DNA of 64,000 bases from Marinibacterium anthonyi (GCA_003217735.2 CP031585.1:2653501-2717500), one strand, 5' to 3'; shown: positions 14,568-24,788, counted from the first letter of the stretch. The notes: generated by a model from the letters alone, not told the origin. Numbers and translations: made by a program.

Positions 14568-17500
14568 ATGAACATCTCGCCTCCCGTGACCGATCCGGTC
14601 ACGCCGGTCGACGCCGCACCCGCGATCCTGGCCGCCGCCCATCTCATCCTTCCCCATCTCGAACGCGGTCAACGTGTCGATACCGCAGACCTGCAAAGCG
14701 CCATGGAGACCGCTTTCGGCGCGTCCGACGCCAGTGGCGCCTGGGACTGGAAGCTCGCCTATGAGGCCTGCGAGGTCGCCACGGTTCTGTTCCTGCGCAA
14801 ATACGGAAAGGCGCTGTTCCGCAAAGCCGCATCTCCGGTTTCGCGGCTCAATCTGCTGGCGAAGATCGCGGGGTTGTTGCCGACGCAGACCCGGCGCTCC
14901 GAGGAAAGCCAGAGCTTCCAGCAGTTCAGCACACCTCTGCCTCTCGGCCTTGCCGCGCTGGCGGCGGCCGCAATCACGCCGGACGATGTGGTGCTGGAGC
15001 CCTCAGCCGGCACCGGCCTTATGGCGATCCTGGCGCAGGCTGCCGGCGGCTCGCTGATCCTCAACGAACTCGCCGAGACGCGCGCCGATCTTCTTGGTCA
15101 GCTCTTTCCGGCCTTTCCCGTCACCCGGTTCGACGCCGCCCAGATCGACGACTATCTGGCCACGGACGCCATGCCGTCTGTGGTTCTGATGAACCCACCT
15201 TTCTCGGTCATGGCCAATGTCGAGGGACGGATGGCGGATGCTGCGTATCGTCATGTCGCCTCGGCGTTGGCCCGTCTCACCCCCGGCGGGCGGTTGGTCA
15301 CGATCACCGGCGCGAATTTCGGACCGGAAGCCAAGGCTTGGCGCGACGCCTTCATACGCCTGCAAGACCGCGGCCGCGTGGTCTTCACCGCTGCCATCGA
15401 CGGAGCGGTCTTCGCCAGGCATGGCACCAGCATCGACACGCGGCTGACGGTGATCGACAAGCTGCCCGTCGACGATCCGTCAGTCTTCCCGGCCTCGGCA
15501 GGAACCGCACCCGACGTTGTCACGCTGCTCGGCTGGATCGAAAACCAGCTTCCGGCGCGCTTGCCGGTCTCGCTGCGGAAGGTCGCTTCTCCCGTTCCGG
15601 CGGCTGCCCCGAAGACCGTGCGCGGTTATCTCGCTCGCGCCGCAGCGTCCCGACCTGTCGCCGCACCGGCGTCCGATCCCGAAGGCGAGGACCTCGTCTA
15701 TGAGACCGTGGACTGGATGCCGCCCGAGGGCGCGCGCCTGTCCGACGCCATCTATGAGGAATATGCGCTGCAATCGCTACGCATCCCCGGCGCCGAGCCG
15801 CATCCGACCAAGCTCGTGCAGTCTGCCGCCATGGCCTCGGTTGCGCCGCCACAACCCTCCTACCGGCCGATGTTGCCGGCCGACATCCGTACCCGGCTCT
15901 CCGACGCGCAGTTGGAGACGGTGATCTACGCCGGCGACGCCCATGCCGATCATCTCGCCGGCGCCTGGACTGTGGACGAGCATTTCGACAACGTGAGCGC
16001 CGCGCCCGAGGATGCCGCTGGCGCTATCCGCTTCCGCCGGGGCTTCATGCTCGGTGACGGCACCGGTGCGGGCAAGGGGCGCCAGTCTGTCGGCATCATC
16101 CTCGACAACTGGCTGCGCGGGCGCCGCAAGGCGGTCTGGATCTCCAAATCCGACAAACTGATCGAGGATGCGCAACGCGACTGGTCGGCGCTTGGAATGG
16201 AACGCCTGCTCGTCACACCGCTCTCGCGCTTCCCTCAAGGCGCAAAGGTCACGCTGTCGGAAGGCATCCTGTTTACCACCTATGCCACGCTGCGCTCCGA
16301 TGACCGCGGCGAGAAGGTTTCGCGCGTGCGTCAGATCGTCGAATGGTTGGGCTCCGATTTCGATGGGGTCATCATCTTCGACGAAAGCCATGCCATGCAG
16401 AATGCCGGAGGCGGCAAGGGAGACCGCGGTGATATCGCCGCCAGCCAGCAGGGACGGGCGGGCCTGCGGCTCCAGCACGCGCTGCCCGACGCCCGCGTGG
16501 TTTATGTCTCGGCGACCGGCGCCACCACAGTTCACAACCTCGCCTATGCGCAGCGGCTCGGCCTCTGGGGTGGCGAGGATTTCCCGTTTCAGACCCGCGC
16601 CGAGTTCGTCGAGGCGATCGAGGCCGGCGGTGTGGCGGCGATGGAGGTTCTGGCCCGGGATTTGCGTTCTCTCGGCCTCTATACCGCCCGCTCGCTCTCC
16701 TATGACGGCGTCGAATACGAGCTGGTCGAGCACAAGCTCACCGACGAGCAGCGCCGCATCTACGATGCTTACGCGGCCGCATTCGCCGTGATCCATGGAA
16801 ACCTGGACGCGGCGATGGAGGCGGCCAATATCACCGGCAGTGAAGGCACGCTGAATCGGCAGGCCAAATCCGCCGCGCGCTCGGCCTTCGAGAGCACCAA
16901 GCAGCGTTTCTTCGGCCACCTGCTGACCTCGATGAAAACCCCGACGCTGATCCGCTCCATTGAGGCCGATCTGGAGGCGGGCCATGCCGCTGTCATCCAG
17001 ATCGTCTCGACCGGCGAGGCCCTGATGGAACGGCGGCTTTCCGAGATCCCGACCGAGGAATGGAGCGATATTTCTGTCGATGTCACGCCTAGGGAGTACG
17101 TAGGCTCGTATTTGCAGCATTCCTTCCCGGTGCAGCTCTATGAGCCCTTCACCGATGGCGAGGGCAATCTATCGTCGCGGCCGGTGTTCCGGGATGGTCA
17201 CCCGGTCGAAAGCCGCGAGGCAGTGGCCCGGCGCGACGAGATGCTCGAACAGCTCGGCTCATTGCCGCCGGTTCCCGGCGCGCTCGACCAGATCGTCCAG
17301 CACTTTGGCTCCGATCTGGTGGCGGAGGTCACGGGCCGCTCGCGCCGGATCGTGCGCAAGGGCGAAGGCGCATCGGCCCGCCTGGTCGTCGAGAACCGCG
17401 CACCCTCCGCCAACCTTGCCGAGACTTCGGCCTTCATGGATGACCAGAAGCGCATTCTGGTCTTCTCGGATGCGGGGGGCACCGGGCGCAGCTATCATGC

Positions 17501-18890
17501 GGACCTTTTGGCGCGGAACCAGCGCCTGCGGGTGCACTACCTGCTGGAGCCGGGCTGGAAGGCCGATGCCGCCATTCAGGGGCTCGGGCGCACCAACCGC
17601 ACCAATCAGGCGCAACCACCGCTCTTCCGGCCGATCGCCACGGATGTGAAGGCCGAGAAGCGGTTCCTCAGCACGATCGCCCGTCGTCTCGACACGCTGG
17701 GTGCGATCACGCGCGGGCAGCGCCAGACCGGCGGCCAAGGCCTGTTCCGGCCCGAGGATAATCTGGAATCCGCCTATGCCCGCGATGCGCTGCGCCAGCT
17801 CTATTTGGCTGTAGTGCGCGGCAAGGTCGAGGGCTGCTCGCTCGAACGGTTTGAATCGGCCACCGGCCTGAATCTGATGGACAGCAACGGTGTGAAGGAC
17901 GACCTCCCGCCGATCACCACCTTCCTGAACCGTCTTCTGGCGCTGACCATCGAGTTGCAGGGCATCCTGTTCTCGGCCTTCGAACAGCTTCTGCAGGCGC
18001 GGATCGACGGGGCGATTGCATCCGGCACCTATGATATGGGTCTGGAGACGCTGAAGGCCGAAAGCTTCATCGTCACCGACCGGCAGGTGATCCACACCCA
18101 TCCGGGCACAGAGGCAGAAACCCGGCTCCTGACGCTCACCGAACGCAAACGTAATCAGCCGGTCACGCTGGATGCCGCTCTGGCGGAACTGGACGATCCT
18201 CGCGCGAGGCTGCTCGTCAACGAGCGATCCGGTCGCGCCGCCGTGCAGATCCCGACCACCAGCGTCATGCTGGACGATGGCGAGATCGAGCGCCGCGTCC
18301 GGCTGATCCGGCCGATGGAAGCAATGAACCTGCCCATGCGGGCGATGGGCGAGACCCACTGGATCGAGGCCGAGCGCACTGCCTTCGCCTCAGCATGGCA
18401 GGCCGAGTTGTACGAAGTGCCGGAGTTCACCGACAGCATCCTGCACATGGTGACCGGGCTCCTGCTGCCGATCTGGAAGCGCCTGCCGCAGGAGACCTCC
18501 CGGGTCTATCGGCTCCAGACCGACGAGGGCGAGCGCATCATTGGTCGCCGTGTCTCGCCCGCATGGGCAGCAAATGCCGCTACCAGCGGCGTCGCAACCA
18601 CCATCACGCCGGACGAGGCCTACACGGCACTCATCGAGGGCCGGACGATCTTCGATTTGGCCGAGGGACTGCAACTACGCCGGTCCCGTGTCATGGGCGC
18701 GAACCGGATCGAGCTCACCGGCTTCACCGATACCATGCGCGATCGGCTGCGCGCCTATGGGCTCTTCAGCGAGATCATTTCCTGGAAACTTCGCTTCTTT
18801 GTGCCGGTCGGGGAAGTCGGGCCGGAGATCATCGGCAGACTGCTCGACCATTTCCCGGTCGAGCGCATCTCCGGGCGGGAGGCTGCATGA
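14568..18890 (+). CDS. Strawberry-notch-like helicase with N-terminal adenine methyltransferase domain
   Basis: A 1440-residue protein. The methyltransferase domain (about 115-300) shows LEPSAGTGLMA (SAM site) and NPPF (about residue 210, N6-adenine type). The superfamily 2 helicase part has the Walker-A-like GDGTGAGKGRQ (about 495), DESH (about 604), SATGATT and motif VI GLGRTNRTNQ (about 1004), followed by a strawberry-notch C-terminal domain. Such fusions are typical of plasmids and ICEs and probably modify or remodel element DNA, perhaps against restriction. The ATG at 14568 is chosen because it follows GAGGA and begins the conserved protein. The stop overlaps the next start. Confidence 0.88.
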   Translation: MNISPPVTDPVTPVDAAPAILAAAHLILPHLERGQRVDTADLQSAMETAFGASDASGAWDWKLAYEACEVATVLFLRKYGKALFRKAASPVSRLNLLAKIAGLLPTQTRRSEESQSFQQFSTPLPLGLAALAAAAITPDDVVLEPSAGTGLMAILAQAAGGSLILNELAETRADLLGQLFPAFPVTRFDAAQIDDYLATDAMPSVVLMNPPFSVMANVEGRMADAAYRHVASALARLTPGGRLVTITGANFGPEAKAWRDAFIRLQDRGRVVFTAAIDGAVFARHGTSIDTRLTVIDKLPVDDPSVFPASAGTAPDVVTLLGWIENQLPARLPVSLRKVASPVPAAAPKTVRGYLARAAASRPVAAPASDPEGEDLVYETVDWMPPEGARLSDAIYEEYALQSLRIPGAEPHPTKLVQSAAMASVAPPQPSYRPMLPADIRTRLSDAQLETVIYAGDAHADHLAGAWTVDEHFDNVSAAPEDAAGAIRFRRGFMLGDGTGAGKGRQSVGIILDNWLRGRRKAVWISKSDKLIEDAQRDWSALGMERLLVTPLSRFPQGAKVTLSEGILFTTYATLRSDDRGEKVSRVRQIVEWLGSDFDGVIIFDESHAMQNAGGGKGDRGDIAASQQGRAGLRLQHALPDARVVYVSATGATTVHNLAYAQRLGLWGGEDFPFQTRAEFVEAIEAGGVAAMEVLARDLRSLGLYTARSLSYDGVEYELVEHKLTDEQRRIYDAYAAAFAVIHGNLDAAMEAANITGSEGTLNRQAKSAARSAFESTKQRFFGHLLTSMKTPTLIRSIEADLEAGHAAVIQIVSTGEALMERRLSEIPTEEWSDISVDVTPREYVGSYLQHSFPVQLYEPFTDGEGNLSSRPVFRDGHPVESREAVARRDEMLEQLGSLPPVPGALDQIVQHFGSDLVAEVTGRSRRIVRKGEGASARLVVENRAPSANLAETSAFMDDQKRILVFSDAGGTGRSYHADLLARNQRLRVHYLLEPGWKADAAIQGLGRTNRTNQAQPPLFRPIATDVKAEKRFLSTIARRLDTLGAITRGQRQTGGQGLFRPEDNLESAYARDALRQLYLAVVRGKVEGCSLERFESATGLNLMDSNGVKDDLPPITTFLNRLLALTIELQGILFSAFEQLLQARIDGAIASGTYDMGLETLKAESFIVTDRQVIHTHPGTEAETRLLTLTERKRNQPVTLDAALAELDDPRARLLVNERSGRAAVQIPTTSVMLDDGEIERRVRLIRPMEAMNLPMRAMGETHWIEAERTAFASAWQAELYEVPEFTDSILHMVTGLLLPIWKRLPQETSRVYRLQTDEGERIIGRRVSPAWAANAATSGVATTITPDEAYTALIEGRTIFDLAEGLQLRRSRVMGANRIELTGFTDTMRDRLRAYGLFSEIISWKLRFFVPVGEVGPEIIGRLLDHFPVERISGREAA

Positions 18891-19936
18891 TGGCACGTCT
18901 CAACGCTTCCGAACTGGCGCAGCGTCTCGGCCGAGAGGCCGAGGCGGTATGCCGCCACTATCTCTCGAATGGGCGCAAACAGGGCAATTACTGGCAGGTC
19001 GGCGATGTACGGAACACTCCCGGCCGCTCCATGTTCGTTCGCCTGACCGGGCCGGAATCGGGCAAGGGCGCGGCCGGCAAATGGACCGATGCGCAGAGCG
19101 GGGAACATGGCGATCTGCTCGACGTGATCAGCGAAAGCCTCGGCCTCATCGACTTCGCGGATGTCGCCGAAGAAGCCCGCCGCTTCCTAAGCCTGCCGCA
19201 TCCCGAACCGGAGCCAAAGTCCCACCGATCCCGAACACCGCAAGCACCATCAGGATCGTCCGAGGCGGCCCGTCGCCTCTGGCGCATGACGCAACCGCTC
19301 GCCGGCAGTCTCGCAGAGACGTATTTGCGGATACGCGGCATTATGGACTTACGCGGAACCGAAAATCTGCGTTTCCATCCGACGTGCTACTGGCGGCCGG
19401 AGGGCGATGGGCCGACAGAGGCATGGCCCGCCATGATTGCCGCGGTGACCGACCTCGATGGCAAGATCACCGGCGCGCATCGCACCTGGCTCCTCCGCGA
19501 CGGCTCCGGGAAAGCGCCGGTCGATCCGCCGAGGAAGGCGATGGGGGACCTGCTCGGAAACGCTGTCCGGTTTGGTGAGGTGCAGGATGTCATGGCAGCG
19601 GGTGAAGGGATCGAAACCATTCTCTCGCTGCGCCAGGCATTGCCGATCATGCCGATGGTCTCCGCACTCTCGGCCGGACATCTCGCTGCTATCCTGTTCC
19701 CGCCGCAACTGCGCAGGCTCTATATCGTCCGCGACAACGATCCGGCAGGCGACGCCGCACGGGACAGCCTGGTGGACCGGGCCATCGAGGGCGGGATCGA
19801 GGCGATCACGCTTTCGCCCATGCTGGGAGATTTCAACGACGATCTCGTCAGTTTCGGCCTGGAGGCGCCTCGGGCGCAGATCCGGGCGCAGATCGCCCCC
19901 GAGGACGTCAGCCGTTTCATGCCGCGCGCACCATAG
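18887..19936 (+). CDS. Toprim-domain protein (DUF7146-like, primase-related)
   Basis: A 349-residue protein whose ATG at 18887 overlaps the helicase stop. The N-terminal region (WQVGDVRNTPGRSMFVRL, GKWTDAQSGEHGDLLDVI) matches the primase-like DUF7146 module. The C-terminal Toprim domain shows AEGIETILSLRQALP (Glu motif) and LYIVRDNDPAGDAARD (DxD motif). It probably synthesises primers or handles nucleic acid during transfer or establishment. Coupling to the methyltransferase-helicase suggests that the two act together on the element's DNA. Confidence 0.88.
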   Translation: MMARLNASELAQRLGREAEAVCRHYLSNGRKQGNYWQVGDVRNTPGRSMFVRLTGPESGKGAAGKWTDAQSGEHGDLLDVISESLGLIDFADVAEEARRFLSLPHPEPEPKSHRSRTPQAPSGSSEAARRLWRMTQPLAGSLAETYLRIRGIMDLRGTENLRFHPTCYWRPEGDGPTEAWPAMIAAVTDLDGKITGAHRTWLLRDGSGKAPVDPPRKAMGDLLGNAVRFGEVQDVMAAGEGIETILSLRQALPIMPMVSALSAGHLAAILFPPQLRRLYIVRDNDPAGDAARDSLVDRAIEGGIEAITLSPMLGDFNDDLVSFGLEAPRAQIRAQIAPEDVSRFMPRAP

Positions 19937-20243
19937 CCAGAGAGGGCCGTGATCGGGGATAACCGATCCCGCCATGGGCAAGGGGTTGCGGCACCTCGGC
20001 AAGGGGACTGCGCCTTGGCCTTCTTGAGAGGGCGAGCGGCCCACAAACGCTCCGGCCCGGCAATGGCGGCGCCCGACTGATTTCCGTCGGCGGGCAAGCC
20101 CTCCTTTACAGCGCGAAGCAAATCAGCCGGGCTTTGCCATCAAGGCCCTCGCAAAGGGCTCGGGCTGCCAGGCCGGAGCGCCCGTGGGCTTGTCGTCGCC
20201 ATGAAGGCCGCGACGGTCGCGGTCCAGCCGAAGGACACATCCC
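19937..20243 (+). other. Non-coding leader region before the DUF2493 gene
   Basis: About 307 bases with no gene. A small hairpin GATCGG/CCGATC lies at 19951-19968, and several GC-rich inverted repeats follow towards the start at 20244. It probably holds the promoter or leader of the next gene. Confidence 0.45.
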
Positions 20244-21170
20244 ATGTATGCCCATGACGAATTCGAACCCGATCACAGCACGTCTCCCACCGGCCATGTC
20301 ATCGAAGCGCTCGAACTCTATGGCTACCGTCCCGCCGAAGGCGAGGCCGATCCCCGGATCACGCCCGAGGACACCGCCATCCAAGGGGCAGTTGCCGACA
20401 TCTTCGACGCCCTGATCTCCACCATGGCCGACACCAGCCTCGACTTCGACCTCGACGAGATCATGTGGTCCACCGTCAACTCCTTCCACCGCGCCGTGGA
20501 ACGGATCGAACGCAAACTCGATGACAACGAGCAGGCTCAGAAGCGCCTTCAGCGCGAGCAGAACGGCAGCGAGGTCAAATCCGTTCAGTTGGAGGGCCTG
20601 ATCGGCATCGGACAAAACCTGATGGAGCGCCGCGACAGCATGGAGACCTTCCGCGAGACCGCCGCCGACCTCTACCTGCGCAGCACAGGCACGCCCTGGT
20701 CGCCGCGCTCCGGATCTCGGGTCAACCATCGCCAGATGACCTCGGCCATGATCGACAGCCGCGACTTTATCGCCGCCAAGCGCCGGGCCGACAACGAGGT
20801 GCTCTTGCCCGCCGGGCCGAAGATTGCCTTCTCGGGCGGGGACACCACCGATCACCGGCTGATCTGGGACAGGCTCGATCAGGTTCATGCCAAGCACCCC
20901 GACATGGTGCTCCTACACGGAGGTTCGCCGACAGGGGCGGAACGCATCGCGGCCACTTGGGCCGACAACCGCAAGGTCGCGCAGGTCGCTTTCAAGCCCG
21001 ACTGGACGAGACACGCCAAGGCCGCGCCCTTCAAGCGCAACGACCGGATGCTCGACACGATGCCGATCGGGGTCATCATCTTCCCCGGAACCGGCATCCA
21101 GGAAAACCTGGCCGACAAGGCCCGCAAGATGGGCATCCCGGTCTACCGCCTCGCAAAGGGCAGCGCGTGA
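20244..21170 (+). CDS. DUF2493 / YspA-type SLOG-domain protein
   Basis: A 308-residue protein. A helical N-terminal part (1-190) precedes a C-terminal Rossmann-like SLOG domain, with KIAFSGGDTTDHRLIWDRLD, VLLHGGSPTGAERIAATWA and MPIGVIIFPGTGIQENLADKARKMG. The GGSPTGAE loop is the expected nucleotide-binding site. The family (DUF2493, cpYpsA-related) is common on alphaproteobacterial ICEs. SLOG domains bind nucleotide-derived ligands and some act in defence signalling, but the role here is unknown. A lower-GC cargo patch begins just after it. Confidence 0.87.
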   Translation: MYAHDEFEPDHSTSPTGHVIEALELYGYRPAEGEADPRITPEDTAIQGAVADIFDALISTMADTSLDFDLDEIMWSTVNSFHRAVERIERKLDDNEQAQKRLQREQNGSEVKSVQLEGLIGIGQNLMERRDSMETFRETAADLYLRSTGTPWSPRSGSRVNHRQMTSAMIDSRDFIAAKRRADNEVLLPAGPKIAFSGGDTTDHRLIWDRLDQVHAKHPDMVLLHGGSPTGAERIAATWADNRKVAQVAFKPDWTRHAKAAPFKRNDRMLDTMPIGVIIFPGTGIQENLADKARKMGIPVYRLAKGSA

Positions 21171-21445
21171 GCGCTGCACTTCCACGAAATGGTCGCGCAG
21201 CTTCCTGCATCTGTTACGGTGGGTGGGGTGCGGTCAATCGCTTCGTCTTGAGAGAACGGCAGCGACACGCAGATAGCGGACTTTTCAAAGTCTCGGCTCT
21301 TGCCTATTGTGGTGCGGAGACGCCAAACTGCACATCCATCAAGTGGCGTCGGAAAGGCGTAGAAAGTTCTATGAACTTTGGAAGATCGTGGGCTCCAAAA
21401 TTGAGTGCCCCCAGCCTTTGAGGCATAATCTTAGGTTTTTTGACA

Positions 21446-22537
21446 ATGCCATTTTCTGAAGACCTGATTGCTCCGGCAGTAGCTCGATACCGCAGAGAGC
21501 GCGACCGATACGTTAAGCTCGCTGATCGGGTAACAGAGCTCTGCAGAGAGGATGTTTGCGAGCAGAATGCAATTCGAGCGCAGGTGACATTTCGAGTAAA
21601 AACCGAGAAGTCGTTTGAAGGGAAACTGCGCCGGTTCTGTTCACAGGAAGAGCGGAACTACCAAAATGTCGACGAGATATTCCAGTCAATCGGCGACTTG
21701 GCGGGTGTCAGGATATCGGCATATCAGGAAATAGATTGCGAACGCATCGCTGAACGCTTGAATGGAGTCTTCTGCGATCCAAACGGCGGAATGGAAATTG
21801 GACTAGATCGCAAGGACAAAAAAGAGCCCCAGAATCAAAACTACTATCGTGCCATTCATGCCCAGGTCGCCCTGCCGGAAGATCAACTTATTGGCACCTA
21901 CGACAACGTTGGGGACATCAGCTGTGAAGTGCAAATCTGCACAATGATCGCGCACGTTTGGAATGAGATTGAGCATGACATCGGGTACAAACCCGACCTT
22001 GGTGGCCCGTCTGATGATGAAAAATACCACCTCAACCAACTTGGGCTGACAGTACGCCAAGGGGACATCTCTATTTCCGCACTCATGGCCGCCCATGATC
22101 AACGCATCGCGACACCGGTCCAAGAGCACGCGGGCAATACGCCTGCAAGACCCTTTGTTGATGTGCATGATTTTGTTAGTCGTATGCGCGACTTCTCGGA
22201 CAAAGCAATGCCAAATTTTGCAGAAAATTCTGGCCAGCTTTTTGATCTTCTAATGTCTCTCGGAGACACATCGCCTGAGAGTATCTCGGGCACTCTGCCA
22301 GATTTCGCTCCGGATACTGAGCGTGAACGTCTTGAGGCCTTTAACGCCAGCCTCGTCGCTTCAGGTGTCGAAGGGCTATCGCTAGATCCAGGCACTTCAG
22401 ACCTTATGTTAATTGCACTAATCCATCGCAAGGGTGAGGAGGTTCGGGAAGCGCTCAAAGGTCGTGCAGGGCGTGGGAAAGGGCGCCCGAGCCGTTTACA
22501 TCGAATTGCGGTTCGTTACCTTGATCAAGCGAAATGA
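21446..22537 (+). CDS. RelA/SpoT-domain protein, standalone synthetase-like
   Basis: A 363-residue protein from the ATG at 21446. The (p)ppGpp-synthetase-type domain (about 1-200) retains the key positions: RVKTEKSFEGKLRR, DLAGVRI, YRAIH and CEVQICT, then EHDIGYK. No HD hydrolase domain is visible. The C-terminal 160 residues are an unrecognised extension. Standalone proteins of this kind include small alarmone synthetases, toxSAS toxins that modify tRNA ends and the CapRel phage sensors. AT-richer composition than its neighbours marks it as recently acquired cargo. No obvious antitoxin gene adjoins it, but a 2H phosphoesterase gene converges from the other side. Confidence 0.85.
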   Translation: MPFSEDLIAPAVARYRRERDRYVKLADRVTELCREDVCEQNAIRAQVTFRVKTEKSFEGKLRRFCSQEERNYQNVDEIFQSIGDLAGVRISAYQEIDCERIAERLNGVFCDPNGGMEIGLDRKDKKEPQNQNYYRAIHAQVALPEDQLIGTYDNVGDISCEVQICTMIAHVWNEIEHDIGYKPDLGGPSDDEKYHLNQLGLTVRQGDISISALMAAHDQRIATPVQEHAGNTPARPFVDVHDFVSRMRDFSDKAMPNFAENSGQLFDLLMSLGDTSPESISGTLPDFAPDTERERLEAFNASLVASGVEGLSLDPGTSDLMLIALIHRKGEEVREALKGRAGRGKGRPSRLHRIAVRYLDQAK

Positions 22538-22773
22538 GACGCCACCCAATCTTCCAAACCAAAGCGGGATCTGACCGCACCTCCCACTGTGCTTGATTTG
22601 ATGCGTGCTGGGAAAAATAGTTACACCTATGTCCCTCAAAGAAGCTCCTAAAAGGGCTGCCCTCTCTCATCCGCTGCGCCTAGCATCAAGGACCGGTCAG
22701 GGCCGGAAGTGAAGGGGCGCGGCGCGGATCAAGCGCGACCACCTGCCGCGCTTCCGCACGCCGCCTTCGAACC

Positions 22774-23301
22774 CTAGCCCGACTTTCCGAAAGGGATGGT
22801 GCGGAGGTGGTGCAGCCCCCCGTTTTCAAGCTTAACGACCTCCAGGGCCCGTAGGGTTCCTAAAAGCGGGAAGCCTCCGAGGGAAGAAGTCTCTAAACGC
22901 TCGACAAGCGTTCGATCAGGGTTCGTCGCGACCGTCATGTGTGGACGGTAGGGGATATCGTCCTTTCGCTCCGCCCTCTGAACACCATCATAAAGCTGGT
23001 CATGCAGTGCCGCCAACTGGGAACTTCCGGTCGAGCTGACGAGCAGCAGTTTATGGGTCTTTTCAAAGGGATCGTGTGCAATCTCTTTCGAAACGAAAGA
23101 GACCTCAAATTGCGATGACCTGCTGGCCACCGCTTCGCAGTGGTCCAGGAACTCATGAGGGCGAATGTTCATCAGCCCGAACACGAGAGTTACGTGTGGG
23201 GGGACGAGCTCGGCTCTGGCCGGCTCGTTCTCGGTCCGAAACCGACGAATGCGTTCGGCGACACTCGGTTCAAACTGTGGATATGCCAGGACGTAAATCA
23301 T
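22774..23301 (-). CDS. 2H phosphoesterase / 2'-5' RNA ligase-like protein
   Basis: A protein of about 175 residues from the ATG at 23301 (MIYVLAYPQFEPS); an upstream in-frame GTG at 23370 is less likely. The two signature motifs of the 2H superfamily, PPHVTLVFG and YRPHMTVA, lie about 95 residues apart. Such enzymes hydrolyse cyclic phosphodiesters, including 2',3'-cyclic ends and 2'-5' oligonucleotides, and viral and bacterial members can degrade signalling nucleotides. It is convergent with the RelA/SpoT gene in the same low-GC patch, which suggests a functional link or joint acquisition. Confidence 0.8.
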   Translation of the reverse strand: MIYVLAYPQFEPSVAERIRRFRTENEPARAELVPPHVTLVFGLMNIRPHEFLDHCEAVASRSSQFEVSFVSKEIAHDPFEKTHKLLLVSSTGSSQLAALHDQLYDGVQRAERKDDIPYRPHMTVATNPDRTLVERLETSSLGGFPLLGTLRALEVVKLENGGLHHLRTIPFGKSG

Positions 23302-23470
23302 CACGACACAGTGGGGAAATCTGCACCATGGGTCAACGATGGGCTGGGTTCGCTCAGGGAGGCGGGTCACCTTGTGTCTCGCCCAAAGACAAGAATTCTG
23401 CTAACTTTCAGGTTGCGCCATGGTGGTGGTGGTAGGCGCGACCGTTCCACGTAAAACGGGAGACACCACC

Positions 23471-23908
23471 ATGTTCGTTCTCGGAATCCTTGCATCTTTC
23501 GCGGCCATTGCGGGCCTGTGCTGGTTGGTGTTCAACCTCGCCGTCTTCGCCCTGCCGTTCCTCGTCGGACTTCATACCGGCATCTGGGCCTATGGAACCG
23601 GCGCAGGCTGGCTCGGTGCAATCCTCGTCGGCGGCTTCGCCGCCGGCCTGACGCTTGCCATCGGTCAGGCGCTGATCATACTCGTGCGCCCGCTCTGGGC
23701 GCGCTTTGTCATCGCGCTGATCTTCGTCGTACCCGCAGTCTTGGCTGGGTTCTACGCGACCCTCGGGATCACCAGGACCATGATGCCCTCGGAGACCTGG
23801 CAGATGATCTTCGCTGTTATCGGCGCTGGCGCTGTAGGCGTGTCCGCCTTTCTCCGCATTGCCGGTTCGGCAGCCAAGCCTTCGGACAGCTCTCCCGTGA
23901 GCGCCTGA
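23471..23908 (+). CDS. Small integral membrane protein
   Basis: A 145-residue protein starting MFVLGILASFAAIAGLCWLV. About four hydrophobic segments span roughly residues 3-40, 50-75, 78-98 and 112-130, with short loops and a polar tail. I do not recognise a family. The ATG at 23471 is chosen because the hydrophobic start fits a membrane protein. It is GC-rich like the ICE backbone and marks the return to backbone sequence after the cargo. Confidence 0.65.
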   Translation: MFVLGILASFAAIAGLCWLVFNLAVFALPFLVGLHTGIWAYGTGAGWLGAILVGGFAAGLTLAIGQALIILVRPLWARFVIALIFVVPAVLAGFYATLGITRTMMPSETWQMIFAVIGAGAVGVSAFLRIAGSAAKPSDSSPVSA

Positions 23909-24464
23909 CACTGCAGGCGATACCATGAAGCTGGACCTGATCAGGGCTGGAATGCCATCCCGATCATCAGCATACCGGTATGGAGCGGTGTGCGGATCGG
24001 CATGAGACCCGCGTCGCTGCCCGTGGCCGTGCGGTGGGAATGGCGGACCGTTCGAGCGGCAGGCTGCTCCTGTGATCGCGGGCGGCACGTCGGGCGGGGC
24101 GCTTGGAGAACGACGCGCAATGCCTGTCGCGGGCGAGCCAATCCGCCGGTGAAAGGCCGGTCAGGCTGACGAGCATCCGCGGTTGCCATCGTCTCCGTTC
24201 CTTACCCGTCCCATGTCCGCTCCATACGGCCCTTTCAATGGCCTGATCTGGCCGAAGACCGGCTGTGCCTCGACCGGCTTGCCGCAACAGCGCCGCCATA
24301 ACTTTCTTCCCCTGGGCTGCGCCCATTCCGCGCGAAACAAGAAAGTTCTGTCTCTGCTGTCCAGCCCCCGGCAGGCCGGGGGTGCGCCGCCGGTCGTCTC
24401 CGGCCTGTCGATCGCCATCGGGCCGCAATGGTGCGGACCCGGAAACGGAAAACGGAGACTTAAC
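23909..24464. other. Non-coding stretch before a DUF736 gene
   Basis: About 550 bases without a convincing gene. It contains an inverted repeat AACTTTCTT (24300-24308) / AAGAAAGTT (24339-24347) and a CCCCGGC/GCCGGGG hairpin near 24365-24383. These resemble the structured leaders seen before other ICE genes and may regulate the DUF736 gene. Confidence 0.45.
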
Positions 24465-24788
24465 ATGGCGACCATCGGCACCTTCAAGAAGACCGGCAAC
24501 GAATTCACCGGCGAAATCGTCACCCTCAGCGTTCAGGCCAAGGGCGTGCGCATCGTCCCCGACACCCGCGCCACCGGCGAGAACGCCCCCAGCCACCGGG
24601 TCCTCGTCGGCCGCGCCGAGATCGGCGCCGCCTGGTCCAAGCGCTCGGGCGAGGGCCGCGACTATCTGGGCCTCAAGCTCGACGATCCGAGTTTCACCGC
24701 CCCGATCTACGCCAATCTCTTCGATGAGGAGGACGGCGAGAGCTACGCGCTGATCTGGTCCCGCCCCAACGGTCGCCGCAGCGAGTAG
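24465..24788 (+). CDS. DUF736 family protein (copy 1)
   Basis: A 107-residue protein matching DUF736: MATIGTFKKTGNEFTGEIVT, ENAPSHRVLVGRAEIGAAW, LGLKLDDPSFTAPIYANL and the acidic end before SYALIWSRP. The family is small, cytoplasmic, common on alphaproteobacterial conjugative elements and of unknown function. The ATG at 24465 has GGAG about 8 bases upstream. A divergent paralogue is encoded at 30630. Confidence 0.9.
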   Translation: MATIGTFKKTGNEFTGEIVTLSVQAKGVRIVPDTRATGENAPSHRVLVGRAEIGAAWSKRSGEGRDYLGLKLDDPSFTAPIYANLFDEEDGESYALIWSRPNGRRSE

